DNA of 64,000 nucleotides, from contig NC_088301.1 in NCBI RefSeq assembly GCF_032854445.1, positions 46,671,187 to 46,735,186 of the forward strand, written 5' to 3'. The position numbers were made by a program, and so were the translations under genes. How positions within the stretch are numbered: the stretch's first letter is position 1; every line of letters starts with the position of its first letter. The stretch comes from Liolophura sinensis. Its lineage: Eukaryota; Mollusca; Polyplacophora; Chitonida; Chitonidae. Below are positions 48,800-59,991 of the stretch, in pieces. Below the pieces are notes generated by a model. The model had not been told where the DNA came from. It saw only the letters and a list, made by a program, of their open reading frames with translations, and did not search any database.

Positions 48800-49085
48800 T
48801 ACTAGGTTACTTCTCTTTAACGAGTTTTTCTGTTTGAATCTGTGAAATCAAACAAACCATTATAAAGTTAGAAATTACTTTATCGCGCGTGTACAATAGA
48901 GGGTGGTTGGTACAGAAAAAGTGAGAATTTTCTAGACTCATATAGTAAACATTAAGTTTAATGTCTGTATAGAGCGGGAAATTGAAAAAAAAATTGAATT
49001 GAACAGACATCTGTCAGATATACGGCTGAGGATAATTGTATTCAGAAACAAAGGACTTTTAGGGTTGCTACAGCGATTGTCTGTA
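48800..49085 (+). repeat. repeat pair E, copy 2
   Basis: TTAACGAGTTTTTCTGTTTG, CCATTATAAAGTTAGAAATT, GGTACAGAAAAAGTGAGAAT, TGTCTGTATAGAGCGGGAAA, GGCTGAGGATAATTGTATTC and AGAAACAAAGGACTTTTAGG occur in the same order as 45185-45510. Confidence 0.75.
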
Positions 49086-49098
49086 TGCTAATAATTCA

Positions 49099-49137
49099 GT
49101 TCCTTAAATAAATGTTACATAATTGGCCTACATTCCG
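49099..49137 (+). repeat. short direct repeat flanking E copy 2 (right)
   Basis: CAGTTCCTTAAATAAATGTT then ACATAATTGGCCTACATTC, matching 48750-48788. Confidence 0.6.
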
Positions 49138-51134
49138 CATACCTTGTGCTAATTTATTTATTTACTATTTTTTATTTGTCAGGTATTTTAAGTCATACTC
49201 AATACAGTTTCACTTAAACCATGACGGCTAGATTAATGCAAGATTTAATTTGTATGTTTACATATATCATGTAATTTCCATGAAGTGTTCTCCGTTTTAT
49301 ATGCTGTATCACAGTCACATTTGTAATTTCTACGCCATGTCTTACCCTCGCTTCTGAATGTAAGGCAATTGCTCTAGATCATTACTACATGATAAATACC
49401 CTGAATCTTCTGACGTTTCCATCAGGTACAGGTCCGAATGGGAAAGTCGCTATTTACTTTGTGACCTTACCGTTTGATACACCTTGAGTACTGAAGTGAA
49501 CCTTAGATTATATCAGTCGTGTATAGACATTTCCAAGTGTAATATTATTGACGTTTTATACATTTTATGACTTTTGTGTCCAGGAAGACCAATTATGTCC
49601 ACAAAATAGGTTATTTTCAGTTTCACAAATCAGTACATTAGTCAAATTAAAATTATTACATAGAAAGTGCAATTACACTGAACTCTCAAGATATCAGATG
49701 TTCTCATCATTAAAATCCTGATGGTGGTAGTCTACATAACTGCCTGGAGGTGAGAAGCGGAGAAGAGTTAGAGTCAGTGTGCACTTGGCATCACGTTTGA
49801 TTAGATATTCACAAGGTGGTATATAATCAGATCTATCAATGGACACAAATAACGAATTCCGTCTGTTTCACTGTCAGTTAATTCACTGATATAACTTAAG
49901 CCTTTTAGGATGAGATCTGTTGATAACCTTACATATCAATAAAAGAGCCTTCATTTGGTTATTTTCGTCACATTAAGCAAATTAATTGACAGAAGTTAAA
50001 CAACTGTGATACCTGAGCCTGCTAGAACAAGTGTAATTATTTTACTTCAAATTCAACTGCGGAATTCAAGCATACTAGATCATACAAGATCAGACTGTTT
50101 GTGCTGGAAAGGCGATTTAGCTAGAAAAAAACGACCAGGTGCCAGTAAATTTATCAAATTGTATAAAAATAGAGCAAAGACATAAATAATGAATTAGACA
50201 AAGTATTTTATTGGTAATACTCAAGGTTCTTCCCACATGAGAGAATATTTCATCTAGCTTTAAGGATTATAGTTCTCAAGGCAAAACCTCCAAACCACCA
50301 TTCGATCTCAATCTGTACATGTCTGAATACAGTAGATTATACCAACAAAAAAAGAGATTTCATGGCAATGTTCCTTTTCCACCGGGTCTCTTTTCGTAAG
50401 TGTGATAAATGTAATTGTAGGCTTACGTTAAATGTGAACAAAGTTCAAAGTGTCCACGCATTTAAGCAAGAATCATTTGTCAACATACATTTTTGCCACG
50501 ATGAATACGCCTTCGCACATTGTGCGTCACGCGAGAGGAAAGTTGGGTTCGATGAACCTTGTTATTCTGTGATGATTATTTATTTAGAAAAGACACAGAA
50601 GTTCATAATATGAATTCAAATATATAGCAAAAGAAATCTTAATCAAGTGCAAAAATTAAAAAGCAAGATTTCTATTAATCACGTTACCTTTAATTATAAT
50701 AATCATAATGATAAGCCTGATTTGAATAAATAGGAGTTTTTACTGGCGTTACACACTGACCTTGAACTTGTTAACTTAATTGCCGGTTGCACTGGAGAGG
50801 CGAATCTGTGCTTGGAATGACGGGCCATAATGACTTAAGCCATACCTGGATATTAAAGAGGAACGCTTGGGTGTGTGTTTAACCTCGGGGAATTCGATAC
50901 AGAATAAGAACAGCCAAAACACACAATCATGCAGGCCTTTTCTTAGGAAGACTCAGGGGTTGTCATTTTATTTTGGTAAGGCCGACTGACAGAACGCCTA
51001 ACTAACTCTGAAAGCGAAGGTCTACTTCCACTGAACATGGTGTCACGGAAATAAACCGGATCATTTCCTGTTCATACATTATCATTATACTTTTCATTCT
51101 GGTATCCTTTTACTGTTCGCCATTGCGACAACAG
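49138..51134. other. 2 kb without a supported gene
   Basis: Only one short motif-free frame (50362-50613). No shared repeats were recognised. Confidence 0.4.
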
Positions 51135-52130
51135 TGTACAATTTGTCATTCAGACATCAAGGTACAACCTGTCATTCCGACATCCATGTACAACTTCTCA
51201 TTCCGACGTCAATATACAACCTGCTATTCCAACATCAAGGTGCAACCTGTTGTTCCAGAATCAATATACAACCTGTCATTCCAACATCAGTTTACAACCC
51301 GCCATTCCAACCTGCTATTCCGACATCAGTGTACCACTTGCCAATTCTGACACCAATATACCACTCGTTATCCCAATATCAATGTTCCAGTCGCCATTTC
51401 TACGTCAGTGCACCACTTGCCTTTTCAACACCAATATACCACTCGTCATTCCAACACCAATGTACCAATCGTCATTACAGCATCAATATAACAATCTCCA
51501 TTTCGACGTCAGTGCACCAAGTGTCATTTCAACATCAATGTACTAGTTACCAATACCACTTGCCATTTGAACGCCAATATACCACTTGCCATTTGGACGT
51601 CAATGCACCACTTGCCATTTGAACCCCAATGTACCAGTCGCCATTTGAATGTCAGTTTACCGCTTGTCAATTGAACGTCAATGTACCACTTGCCATTCCG
51701 ACAACGGTGTACCACCTCTGGCCATTCCAACGTCATTGTACTTCTTGTCATTCCAATATCAGTGTACCGCTCGACATGAGTGTACCACTAGCTATTCCAA
51801 TATTAGTGTACCAGTTATCAATACAACTTCAGGGGACTACTTGCTATTTCAGTATGAGTGTACCACAAGCCATTCCAAGAAAAGAGCACTCCTGCACTAC
51901 ACCAGTCATTCGGATGTAAATGTTTCAATCGTCATTTCATATCAGCGTACCACTCATAAACCCAGCGTACCTTTAGATTTTTCACTATCATGGTAGCACT
52001 GGTTATTCCGAAATCAGTGCACCCTCGTGATTGCGATATCACTATGCCATTATTAATTCCTAGATCAATGATAAACGCTTCACTCTCTGCTCAGTGTACC
52101 CACGGGATTCCAACATCAGCGTACCCTTAT
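51135..52130 (+). repeat. degenerate 26-bp minisatellite, about 35 units
   Basis: The unit is close to GTACCACTTGCCATTCCAAC followed by ATCAAT. Units are diverged (often 20-30% apart), but the GTAC(C/A)A start and the CAAT/CAGT end keep the 26-bp phase over about 1 kb. There are a few longer or shorter units (for example near 51300, 51540 and 51770). Because 26 is not a multiple of three, each frame cycles through the same three translations. This explains the long overlapping frames on + and the frame on -, which I do not regard as genes. Confidence 0.93.
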
Positions 52131-52227
52131 TTTTGTTACTTTACTTTACTTTGGAAAGTTGAAGCAAACCATCGATGAAGATTCAGCTAAATAAAACACA
52201 GCAAAATAAACAGGAAAAGACTATGTG

Positions 52228-52248
52228 AAAAAAAAAAAAAAAAAAAAA
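52228..52248. repeat. poly-A tract (21 nt)
   Basis: Uninterrupted run of 21 A, about 100 bp past the 26-bp minisatellite. This could be a retroposon tail or a simple repeat. Confidence 0.85.
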
Positions 52249-55200
52249 GAAAGGAATGTCGATACACTGTCATATACCAAGACAATGTGTTCTCGACAGA
52301 TCAGGCGACAAAGGCAAGAGAAAAAAGAAAAAGCCTTTATTACATGAACAGTAAATAATATTGCTGCTTTAAAAAATCCAAGCAATCTGACACTGGCTTA
52401 CCTCATTCACCTACAGTGCATGCAAGAAACGAATCAGGTAGTAGCACTGAGGACTGTAGCACCTTCTAAAAGGTCAAGTCGACTTCTGTGCAATAGTGGA
52501 CACCCATCTGTGCGATTCACAGGAACTCCAATTGACGTGTTCACCTTTAAGCCTGTATATTCAATCTGCATTAATACCGTAATTGGTTACCACCTTGGCC
52601 TCCCTGAGTGGCCTCTCCCTTACGCTAGTCAGTGTCGGGGTAAAGTGGAAATTGCATTCGTGCGCAATATCATTGTGTGGCGGCTTAGTTTATATCCAGG
52701 GTAAAACTGTAATACTTGGCGTAATTACAACCGTATTTTAGTAAATTGTCTCAGCCGTTGATGCCTGACTAAGACAATTTAAACGATATAACTACCGAGA
52801 GCCAACTGGTCTCGCACTCGTCACTTGGGAATGTGAAAATCAAATCAATATTGAGAAGAGGAGTCCCGACTCCCAGTCATTACATTAAATGGTATACAGA
52901 GAGGCCGGGAGAGAATAACGTGTAGACCGAAGGAGAATGTAAAATGCGACATTTGCGATTACGTGGACCGTTATATGATCCGACTGTAAGAGTCCATTCC
53001 TCATTTGCAGGGACTAGTAAACCCCTAGATGGAGTCCAACAATAAATACTCATCATAATGTAATTATACTTCCCGTCGTAATTTATTTTCCGAATGGTGC
53101 AAAACTGGTGCACCATACATGGTATCATAATACCCTGACATCTGTTTCTTCTTGCCATTAAATGCAGACTCAAGGTACAAAGGTAAAGGAAAGATTGTTC
53201 ATGATGTTTTAATTATTCCTAATTTGAGATGTGAAGAGTGTGTATTTCTTTTTGTTTGTGGAGACAGGCCATTGTTGACATCGTAGCGGTCGTAACAGTC
53301 AATGATCAGATCATTTGAATTATCAGGTGAACTAATACAATATGTTTCAAATTAAACTCATGCGATTTTGGTTTAGCCAAAAAGAAGGACAATGACTAAA
53401 GTATGTTCATTCTATCCTTGTTTTGAAAGTGCTACGTGGAATCAAAAAGTTAGCGGAACGTATGACATTGCAAAATAAAAAATATCTAACTGGGTATTGA
53501 CGATAACCCTACCAATGGATGGGTTAGGATTATTTGTGGTGCACCATGAGAAATAATTCGAAACAATATTCCAGAAAAATAATGGTTTGGAACCATTTTA
53601 GTACAATAGTCTAGCTTGACATATGTAATATAGCATTGTTTACAGGCACTGACACCTATATTCTGACTTCGCACAGTCCGTGTAAAGTAGGAGGTAAAGT
53701 ACCCATAGAATTTCTAATCTTGAGCCATAATAAACCTTTGAACGCCCACATGGAATAACTTTTGTTGAAAAGGAGGAAAGCAATGACCTATGTGGTTAAT
53801 TTTAATAACCTGATTCATCCACGCGTCAAGATAGGGGAACCCCATCTGGAGTCGTGTGGGAGTCAAATTTAATGAATCAAAGATGACCCGCCTTGTTCGT
53901 CCGTCTCCGATCTGTCGCAGTGTCAGCCATTCGGATGCACCACACCGTCTTGATCCCCTAACAGCCTTTTTGAAGCTCGAGCGCATGTCTTTTTCTTTTA
54001 AAAAGTAAAGGTTAGTGCGACGTCCTTTTCGATGCCATGTACCATCAGTGAATCTCATGTGTCTTTTCGCACGGCGTGTGTCTAGTCCATACAGATGGCA
54101 TAGAATGAATTAATGGACGCATGGTTCAAACCGTACATGACGGGTTTCCTCCTGAAGGACACTACTTCCACCCGTCTGTTTTGGCGGGAATGGGCTAAAG
54201 GCTATTGGCCGTTAACGCACTGGCTCCATTAGAAACAACTGTGTTGAGGCTTCATTATCGAAGCAAATCTATCCCATTGCAGCTCCAAAACTCGCCAAGG
54301 GGAATGCTAACAAAGATTTGTCTGGGTACCTCGAGCTTAAACATGATTAATTTCTGTAGTTATTAAAGGATAACATAACATAACCGAGAAATGTTGTAGC
54401 TCTGTCCGATAACTTACTAAAACAACCGGCTGATGTTTTCTTAAGATGATTTTCACCACGTAGGATTGGAGTGACAGAACCGAAAGACGGAAATTCAAAA
54501 TGTTCATAGACGAAAAAACAGGTTTTGTAGTGATGTGTAGTAATGGTCTCCAACAGCGATGGTTTATTCTGGACACCTTGGTTTCCTACCCCAATAAGCA
54601 TAGACCATGAAGCTTTTTTTATTTACTTGATGTAAAACTCAAGAATTTTTCAATTATATGCATTAGGTTGCTTGTCGATATTGTCAAGCCTTTTCCGATT
54701 TCTCGGACAAGGTGTGAAACGGGTCTGTTTAATTTCTGTTATTATTTTGGGTATACTTGTTCATGTTCTTCAGCTTCAGGATGTTGAAGCCGTTCAGTAC
54801 TGTCTTGTTGGAGATGTTTCATAAGACAATTCGTTGGATGGGCTTGCAAATATTGATTTGTCTTAGAACTTTCTAAGTTATTTGCAACGAACTAAACTCG
54901 TCTTGGCCTCTGATAGCCAGAAGTAAATATTGCGCTTTAATGTTGGGATTTGGCGCACCGTTGGATAAAAGCATTCGGATTCAAGACACTGGCTTGAGTG
55001 TGTCTAGAATCTGCCCTTGACGACAATGGTGGAACGCAAGAAGGAATCCGTGGACCGTACAAGGGGAAACATAATCTATACAATAGCTGTGTCTGATTAC
55101 CAGTCTCTGTCTCACACTGCAGTTCTCGCGTATGGAATCAACAGGGAGTTTTCGAAATAGGGATATCTGTTACATAATAAAGTAACATCTCAATCATATT

Positions 55201-55534
55201 AAAGTGGCATCCATGTCTTCGTGGTAGCATTAGTACCCAAAATATGTAAGGTTTCCTATCACTATGAAAACCCAGATAAGTGAGATTGTTGGCTTTGAAA
55301 GGCCTCGCTACATTGTATGCACTGAGTAAACAGTGCATCCCAAACCTAGCACTTTCAAGGAAATCTCGACTAAGGGATCATTAAAATTATCGTTTTTGAC
55401 ACATAATTCATTGCTTTCTGAAGTTTTCTGGTGACGTATGCACTTAACACGAATAAGAGCAATACTAGTAACATTTTGAATGATGGAACTGCACACTCTG
55501 GTAAATATTGTATCTTTTCATTTTTTTCTAATAG
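52249..55534. other. 3.3 kb upstream of the neuropeptide gene; no supported coding exon
   Basis: This should contain the promoter and any 5' untranslated exon of the gene at 55.5 kb, but I cannot place a transcription start. The minus frame 53714-54058 (114 codons) and the plus frame 52420-52704 have no recognisable motif. Confidence 0.35.
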
Positions 55535-55547
55535 GTTGAAGGACAAC
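55535..55547 (+). promoter_or_regulatory. 5' untranslated part of the leader exon, after a 3' splice site
   Basis: The start codon is preceded by ATCTTTTCATTTTTTTCTAA then TAG|G, a strong pyrimidine tract and acceptor ending at 55534. This suggests that at least one upstream non-coding exon is spliced here, leaving 13 nt of 5' UTR before the ATG. The upstream exon was not found. Confidence 0.5.
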
Positions 55548-55635
55548 ATGCACGTAGAGACAAGATGGCTTTTCCTGAGCAGCTTGATAACACTGTACTG
55601 TGGAGCTCTAGTCACAGGAGAAAGCAACGCAAAAG
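55548..55635 (+). CDS. EFLGamide/TRH-like neuropeptide precursor, exon encoding the signal peptide
   Basis: Codes for 29 residues plus one base (phase 1). It starts MHVETRW, has a hydrophobic core LFLSSLITLYCGALV and ends TGESNAK. This is a classic secretory signal peptide, with cleavage likely after VTG or nearby. The exon ends AAAAG|GTAATC, a good 5' splice site. The overhanging G completes a GAT or GAC (Asp) codon with either downstream exon (57866 or 59015). The in-frame codons upstream of the ATG are polar and interrupted by the splice acceptor, so I take 55548 as the start. With no processing sites in this exon, its role is to target the precursor to the secretory pathway. The assignment rests on position, signal peptide and matching splice phase, and it lacks transcript proof. 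Confidence 0.85.
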
Positions 55636-57865
55636 GTAATCTGATCTATTTTTGAATTATTACTGTAAGATCGTGACAGATTTATTGTTTCACGCTAAGC
55701 GCTAATATCATTATGTCCTTCTACCCACTAGGTGTTAGAGCGCACAACTATCGCCATGCGTCTGCGCATGCGCAATGCGTCATTTAAGTTTCCAGGTATA
55801 CAGGAGGTTAATTAAGGTCTTTTTTTGTTGAATCTTTCGTCAACAGTCAAAGGTCATGATACATTTCTACATATATTTTTTTTGTATATGGAAGACGCTA
55901 AATATATTTTCCTTGTCTTTAGGGGTAAGCTGAGATCAAAGTTTAAGTTTAGGCATAAAGCTTTTTAGTTTCATTGCAACAGGAATAAGTTTTGATGTTT
56001 TGGTTCATTTGATACTTTTTACCATTCACCAACATTTTCCCATAGTGTCAGTTGTTCATTTTACTGGTTGCATTTCAGTTCATAACAAAATAATGCAAAC
56101 ACAGATTATTTCTCTATCTGAAGATTCGTGTTGTAGTTTGCGTGCCTTCCATTTCTGTAATCATGTATGTATGTAACATAACAATCCCAAAACATCCATC
56201 CCATTGGCTGAAGAAATATTTTTTCACACAGAAAATAGTCCTACTAAAGATCGAATTATAATGCATTCACACGCAGTCGGATCTGTGAATATAGGCCGCT
56301 TTTAAGTGACTTCAGATCAATTCTGTTTCCATCGCTACCACCATACAAGTCAAAATCACAAACATTACACACACACCCTTCTACTGACACGATGGAGGTT
56401 TTGGTAAAATCTCGCAGCTAATCTAATCAGCATTTGGTTTATAAAACAATAAAAGGCGTATAATTTCATTTCGCTGATGCCAAAGTCATGTCGGGATAGA
56501 AAAAGGATGGCCTCGGCAGTGTTTTCTGTTGGAGATTCCAACAGAAATTTTAGCTTGCCTCTCAGGGAATTAAACATCCTATCCTTGAATTGTCCAGTTC
56601 TGGAATGCCCCTTGAGGATTGGTTGATAAATCTGTCTGTTAGCTTTCCTCAGAGAGGACTGGCTCGACTCCAATTTTCACTACAAACAATTGATATGTTC
56701 AAGGTGGGTGGCGATACTTAGTGTGAGGAAATTGTCAAGATTTTGCCATCCTTGAGCAATTTAACCTGTGAAACTGAGGTTAATAGCGAACGGACACGTG
56801 TACTGCATAATGTAAAATTACACTCCGCGAAATATTGTTCCCCATTATGGCTTACACGCCACATGAACTACACAAAATGCTCACAACAGATTCTTATTCT
56901 CTAAATCATGTTTCAGATTGCTGCAAACCTTTTCCATATTACCTTACACTAAAACTACACATGTAAATGCATGCTCAAACATTCATACTCATTGACAAAA
57001 TTGAAAACACGGAAAATAAGGACGTGTTTGGTTGAATGTTTGGTCATTTTCGACTCGTTGTACCTAGAGAGTGAGATTATATAGATATTAAATTCTGCTC
57101 TTATATGCACGATTTAATATTGAAGAATGGCGTCGTATTCATATTTACTACTAATATATGTTTTGACCGATTTTGGGCTAGCCGTGTATACCTTGTGATA
57201 AACCTAAAAGTCGAAAGCCTTGAGATGCACAGCGATAAGCGAAACCTCATCCACACGGTTTCTCCTGAAGGAAATGAATGTGCTTATTTATAGTGTCCGT
57301 GCTTTTGGTAATTCATTATCAGAGTGCTAGGTAAACATTAGTAATATGGCTGTATGGCTATTTTAGACCATTAATTCCAACCTGACACAATTAATGTTTG
57401 GAATATATAACGCGTGACACTCATATCATACATGCCAGTTATTTACGTTCAAGAAAACTCAATTCAGTGGTTTTAAAGCTGATAGTTGAAGCATTAATTC
57501 AAATTACCTAGGATACTCGTGCCTTAAATTTAGATCTGAAGACACTTTGTAGTAAAATCATTAACACATAAAGCCTGGAACAAGGCCATTTACAACCAAT
57601 TTACTTTCATTTTTTCCACAAGTAATCAAACTTTATAATCACCAAAATTTAATTAGCAATTTCGTGAGCAGAAACTAAAATGAACGAAAATACTCTTACC
57701 CCCTTTTATTAACTTAATGGTTCTGCAATTCCAGATTCTTGTCGGTGTTCCTTTTGTCCTTTTTTGAAACTTAATTTTATTAATTTGTTATCATATAACT
57801 TGTTTTCTTGAATTTTTTGGGCGTTATCAATCATTTGTAGTTTTTTTTTCTTTGATACCCTACAG
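55636..57865 (+). other. intron 1 of the neuropeptide gene
   Basis: A 2,230-bp interval bounded by GTAATC and a strong acceptor (a long T run, then CTTTGATACCCTACAG). I found no additional GKR-bearing exon inside it on +. A 102-codon minus frame (56365-56673) has no recognisable motif. Confidence 0.75.
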
Positions 57866-58698
57866 ATCGCGGCTTGTCGCCTTTCCTCGCTGAAGAACAA
57901 GCCAAAGCGTTTTTGAAGTTAGATCCTGATGCAGGCGACAGCGGCGGCGACAGTAGCGACAGTGGGGTTTATCACCGTGAGCAAAGGCGACATGAGTTCT
58001 GGGGAAAGCGCAGTGACCTAGGAGATAGTAGTTCAGGGTTATTGCGCATGCCATCAGCGCCAGCACCGACCAATGTCGCAGACGGAGATGAAACTTTGTC
58101 AGATCCTAGCAAGCGCTCGCGTTATGACTTTATTGGAAAACGAGGATCCATGCTGTTTGTTCAGAGAAGCTACAACTTGAATAATGGTCAAAAAGAAAGC
58201 CCACTTGCTATGCTGCGCAAAGCCCTTTACTCCCCTTCGCATGGAGCAATCCACACTGTAAACTCGCGCGCTAGGCACGACTTTGTTGGGAAACGACGGA
58301 ACCCAGAGTTGTCTTCGTTTAGGCCCAGTGGGCAGTTTGATAACAGTTATACCGGAGTGAATGCATTAGCTCCGGGTGGCCGGTGGCTCTCGGAGTTTTA
58401 TCCCCATGATATCCGCCCAGACTTAGCCATTTCAAAGCTGACAAATGCGTTGAAAAGAAAAGCAGCTGCCTCACAGGGCGATGGCGATGCGTACCTTAAG
58501 CGGGATTTGGAAAGATACATTCACGGCAAGCGGACGCTCTGGCAAGCTCAAAGACATTCCCCATTGGAATATCCTTCCAATGGGTACAGTTCTCGTCCAA
58601 AGCCAAACTTCCGTTTTGCCATGCCTGTGCCTAAGGTCTTACAGCGCATGTTCCTTTCAAGGGCCTATAATGATCGTGCTAGGCAATCACTGATTTAA
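57866..58698 (+). CDS. EFLGamide/TRH-like neuropeptide precursor, alternative terminal exon A (sparse, divergent peptides)
   Basis: Entered at phase 1 from the leader exon, it adds 277 residues and ends at its own TAA, giving a 306-residue precursor. It opens with an acidic spacer (AEEQAKAFLKLDPDAGD...). It then carries Gly-Lys-Arg amidation/cleavage sites after HEFW (57991-58011), SRYDFI (58117-58143), HDFV (58276-58296) and DLERYIH (58504-58533). Each is preceded by a basic site (RR, KR, RAR, KR). The predicted products are therefore HEFW-amide, SRYDFI-amide, HDFV-amide (ARHDFV if cut one site earlier) and DLERYIH-amide, separated by long linkers. The D/E-F-hydrophobic-G core ties it to the repeats in the next exon. 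Short relatives of such peptides act through TRH-receptor orthologues in annelids (family knowledge). No good phase-1 donor is visible near its 3' end, and only a weak GATAAA poly(A) variant follows (58930). Confidence 0.85.
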
Positions 58699-59014
58699 AC
58701 AATCGATGGATATACCAATCTGGACATATTGACAGGCAAGTTGTTTGAGGGGAGATGGAAGAATCTATCTAACAGCAGCTTTTTCAAAATTTATGATGCA
58801 GCGACACCTTAAAAACAGTGTGCATATCACTACAGCAGTACCCTTGCGTTCACCTAGTATATAGGCATATTCTCTGGGAATTAGGGCATCTGTGCCGCTA
58901 GACTGTGCGATGAAGCGTGATTTTAATACGATAAAAGCTGCTACTGGTTCTAAACCAAGTAAACACACTTTCAAACACAGCACAGTATTCATACGTGAAT
59001 TTGTTCTTTTACAG
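58699..59014 (+). other. interval between the two terminal exons (3' UTR of exon A and/or intron)
   Basis: Ends with a TTTGTTCTTTTACAG acceptor at 59014. It contains no AATAAA or ATTAAA; GATAAA at 58930-58935 is the nearest poly(A)-signal variant. Confidence 0.6.
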
Positions 59015-59532
59015 ACACAGACGTCGAAAATGCCTTTCTTAACTCGCTGAAGTCATCAACCTTGGACACAAATCCAGTCGAAATCACGGATGACATCTCC
59101 AAACTACAGCAAAACTTGAAGAGCAAGAGGGGCTTTGAGTTTCTTGGAAAGCGAGGCTATGAATTCCTAGGAAAACGAGATGCGAATAAGAGAGGTTATG
59201 ACTTCGTTGGGAAGCGACGTGCCTATGACTTTATCGGGAAAAGGCGCAATTATGATTTCATTGGAAAGAAAGATAGCCAAGAGCCTGATAGTTCGTACGA
59301 AGAAAAGCGTGGGTTTGAATTTATGGGTGGCAAAAGAGGAATGGAATTTTTGGGGAAAAGGGAGGACAAGAGAGGATTTGAGTTTCTAGGCAAGCGGTTT
59401 GCATCCAAAGATGGTGAAGACAAGCGAGGTTATGAATTTCTAGGGAAAAGGAGAGGTTACGATTTTATAGGCAAACGGAACATACCAGGGAACTTCGAAG
59501 CGGGTAAAAGAGGTTTAGAGTTCTTGGGTTGA
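59015..59532 (+). CDS. EFLGamide/TRH-like neuropeptide precursor, alternative terminal exon B (11 tandem peptide repeats)
   Basis: Entered at phase 1 from the leader exon, it adds 172 residues (201 in total) and ends in TGA. An acidic spacer (about 37 residues ending LQQNLKSKR) leads into repeats from 59131. In order these are GFEFLG, GYEFLG, GYDFVG, AYDFIG, NYDFIG, GFEFMGG, GMEFLG, GFEFLG, GYEFLG, GYDFIG and a terminal GLEFLG. All are cut by KR, KRR or KK except the last, which ends at the stop codon so its Gly is directly exposed. The Gly before each dibasic site is the amide donor, so most products are predicted as pentapeptide amides (xxEFL, xxDFI or xxDFV-amide). Only GFEFMGG leaves a Gly-amide. 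Spacers such as DANKR, DSQEPDSSYEEKR and FASKDGEDKR are acidic, as is usual in such precursors. The family is known in annelids and molluscs as EFLGamide, the protostome TRH orthologue. Assignment to that family is by the motif. Confidence 0.93.
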
Positions 59533-59991
59533 AACTAGTCTATTATTTTATGCCAGGCTACAAAGAATTTGCTCTTTGGTAATTCCAAGGCGCCTTCTAA
59601 TATTTTTATTCATATTAGTGGAAATTACAATTATAAGTATGGCATTCAGAAAGTAAACCGCATGTCTAAAGTTCAAATTTCATCTTGTCACGCCTTCGCA
59701 TGCATGTGAGAAACTTGATGAATTCGAGTGAAAGACAGATAATCAAACCTTCCGTTCCATGTTTAACTATAAGCACTATTGATTCTCTTCTTCTCCGAAG
59801 AAAGTTTTACCTTTAATTTATGATAACCCAGACATAGCCTTGGCGATGACACCAAAGCATTTGACATTGTTCATGTTTTCCTTCCATTACTCCCAACAAA
59901 TGTCTCAATACAGTTGTGATGGAGCTATGTATAACCCGTTTTGTGTTGACATTTGCGTGCTAAGCTGTTTCGGGTTGGACAAAATCGGAAT

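Noticed and set aside
51134-51919. Overlapping 75-162 codon open frames
   Set aside because: All are read-through of the 26-bp minisatellite in different frames. The protein repeats only mirror the DNA repeat.
53714-54058. 114-codon minus-strand frame
   Set aside because: The composition is somewhat protein-like, but I recognise no domain and find no supporting splice sites or neighbours.
56365-56673. 102-codon minus-strand frame within intron 1 of the neuropeptide gene
   Set aside because: No recognisable domain or start context. Likely chance.
58504-59015. In-frame splicing of exon A into exon B to make one long precursor
   Set aside because: GT dinucleotides near the end of exon A that look usable (for example AAG|GTCTTA at about 58633) are phase 0 or 2, not the phase 1 needed by exon B. 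A weak phase-1 CACC|GTGAGC near 57975 would discard nearly all exon A peptides.
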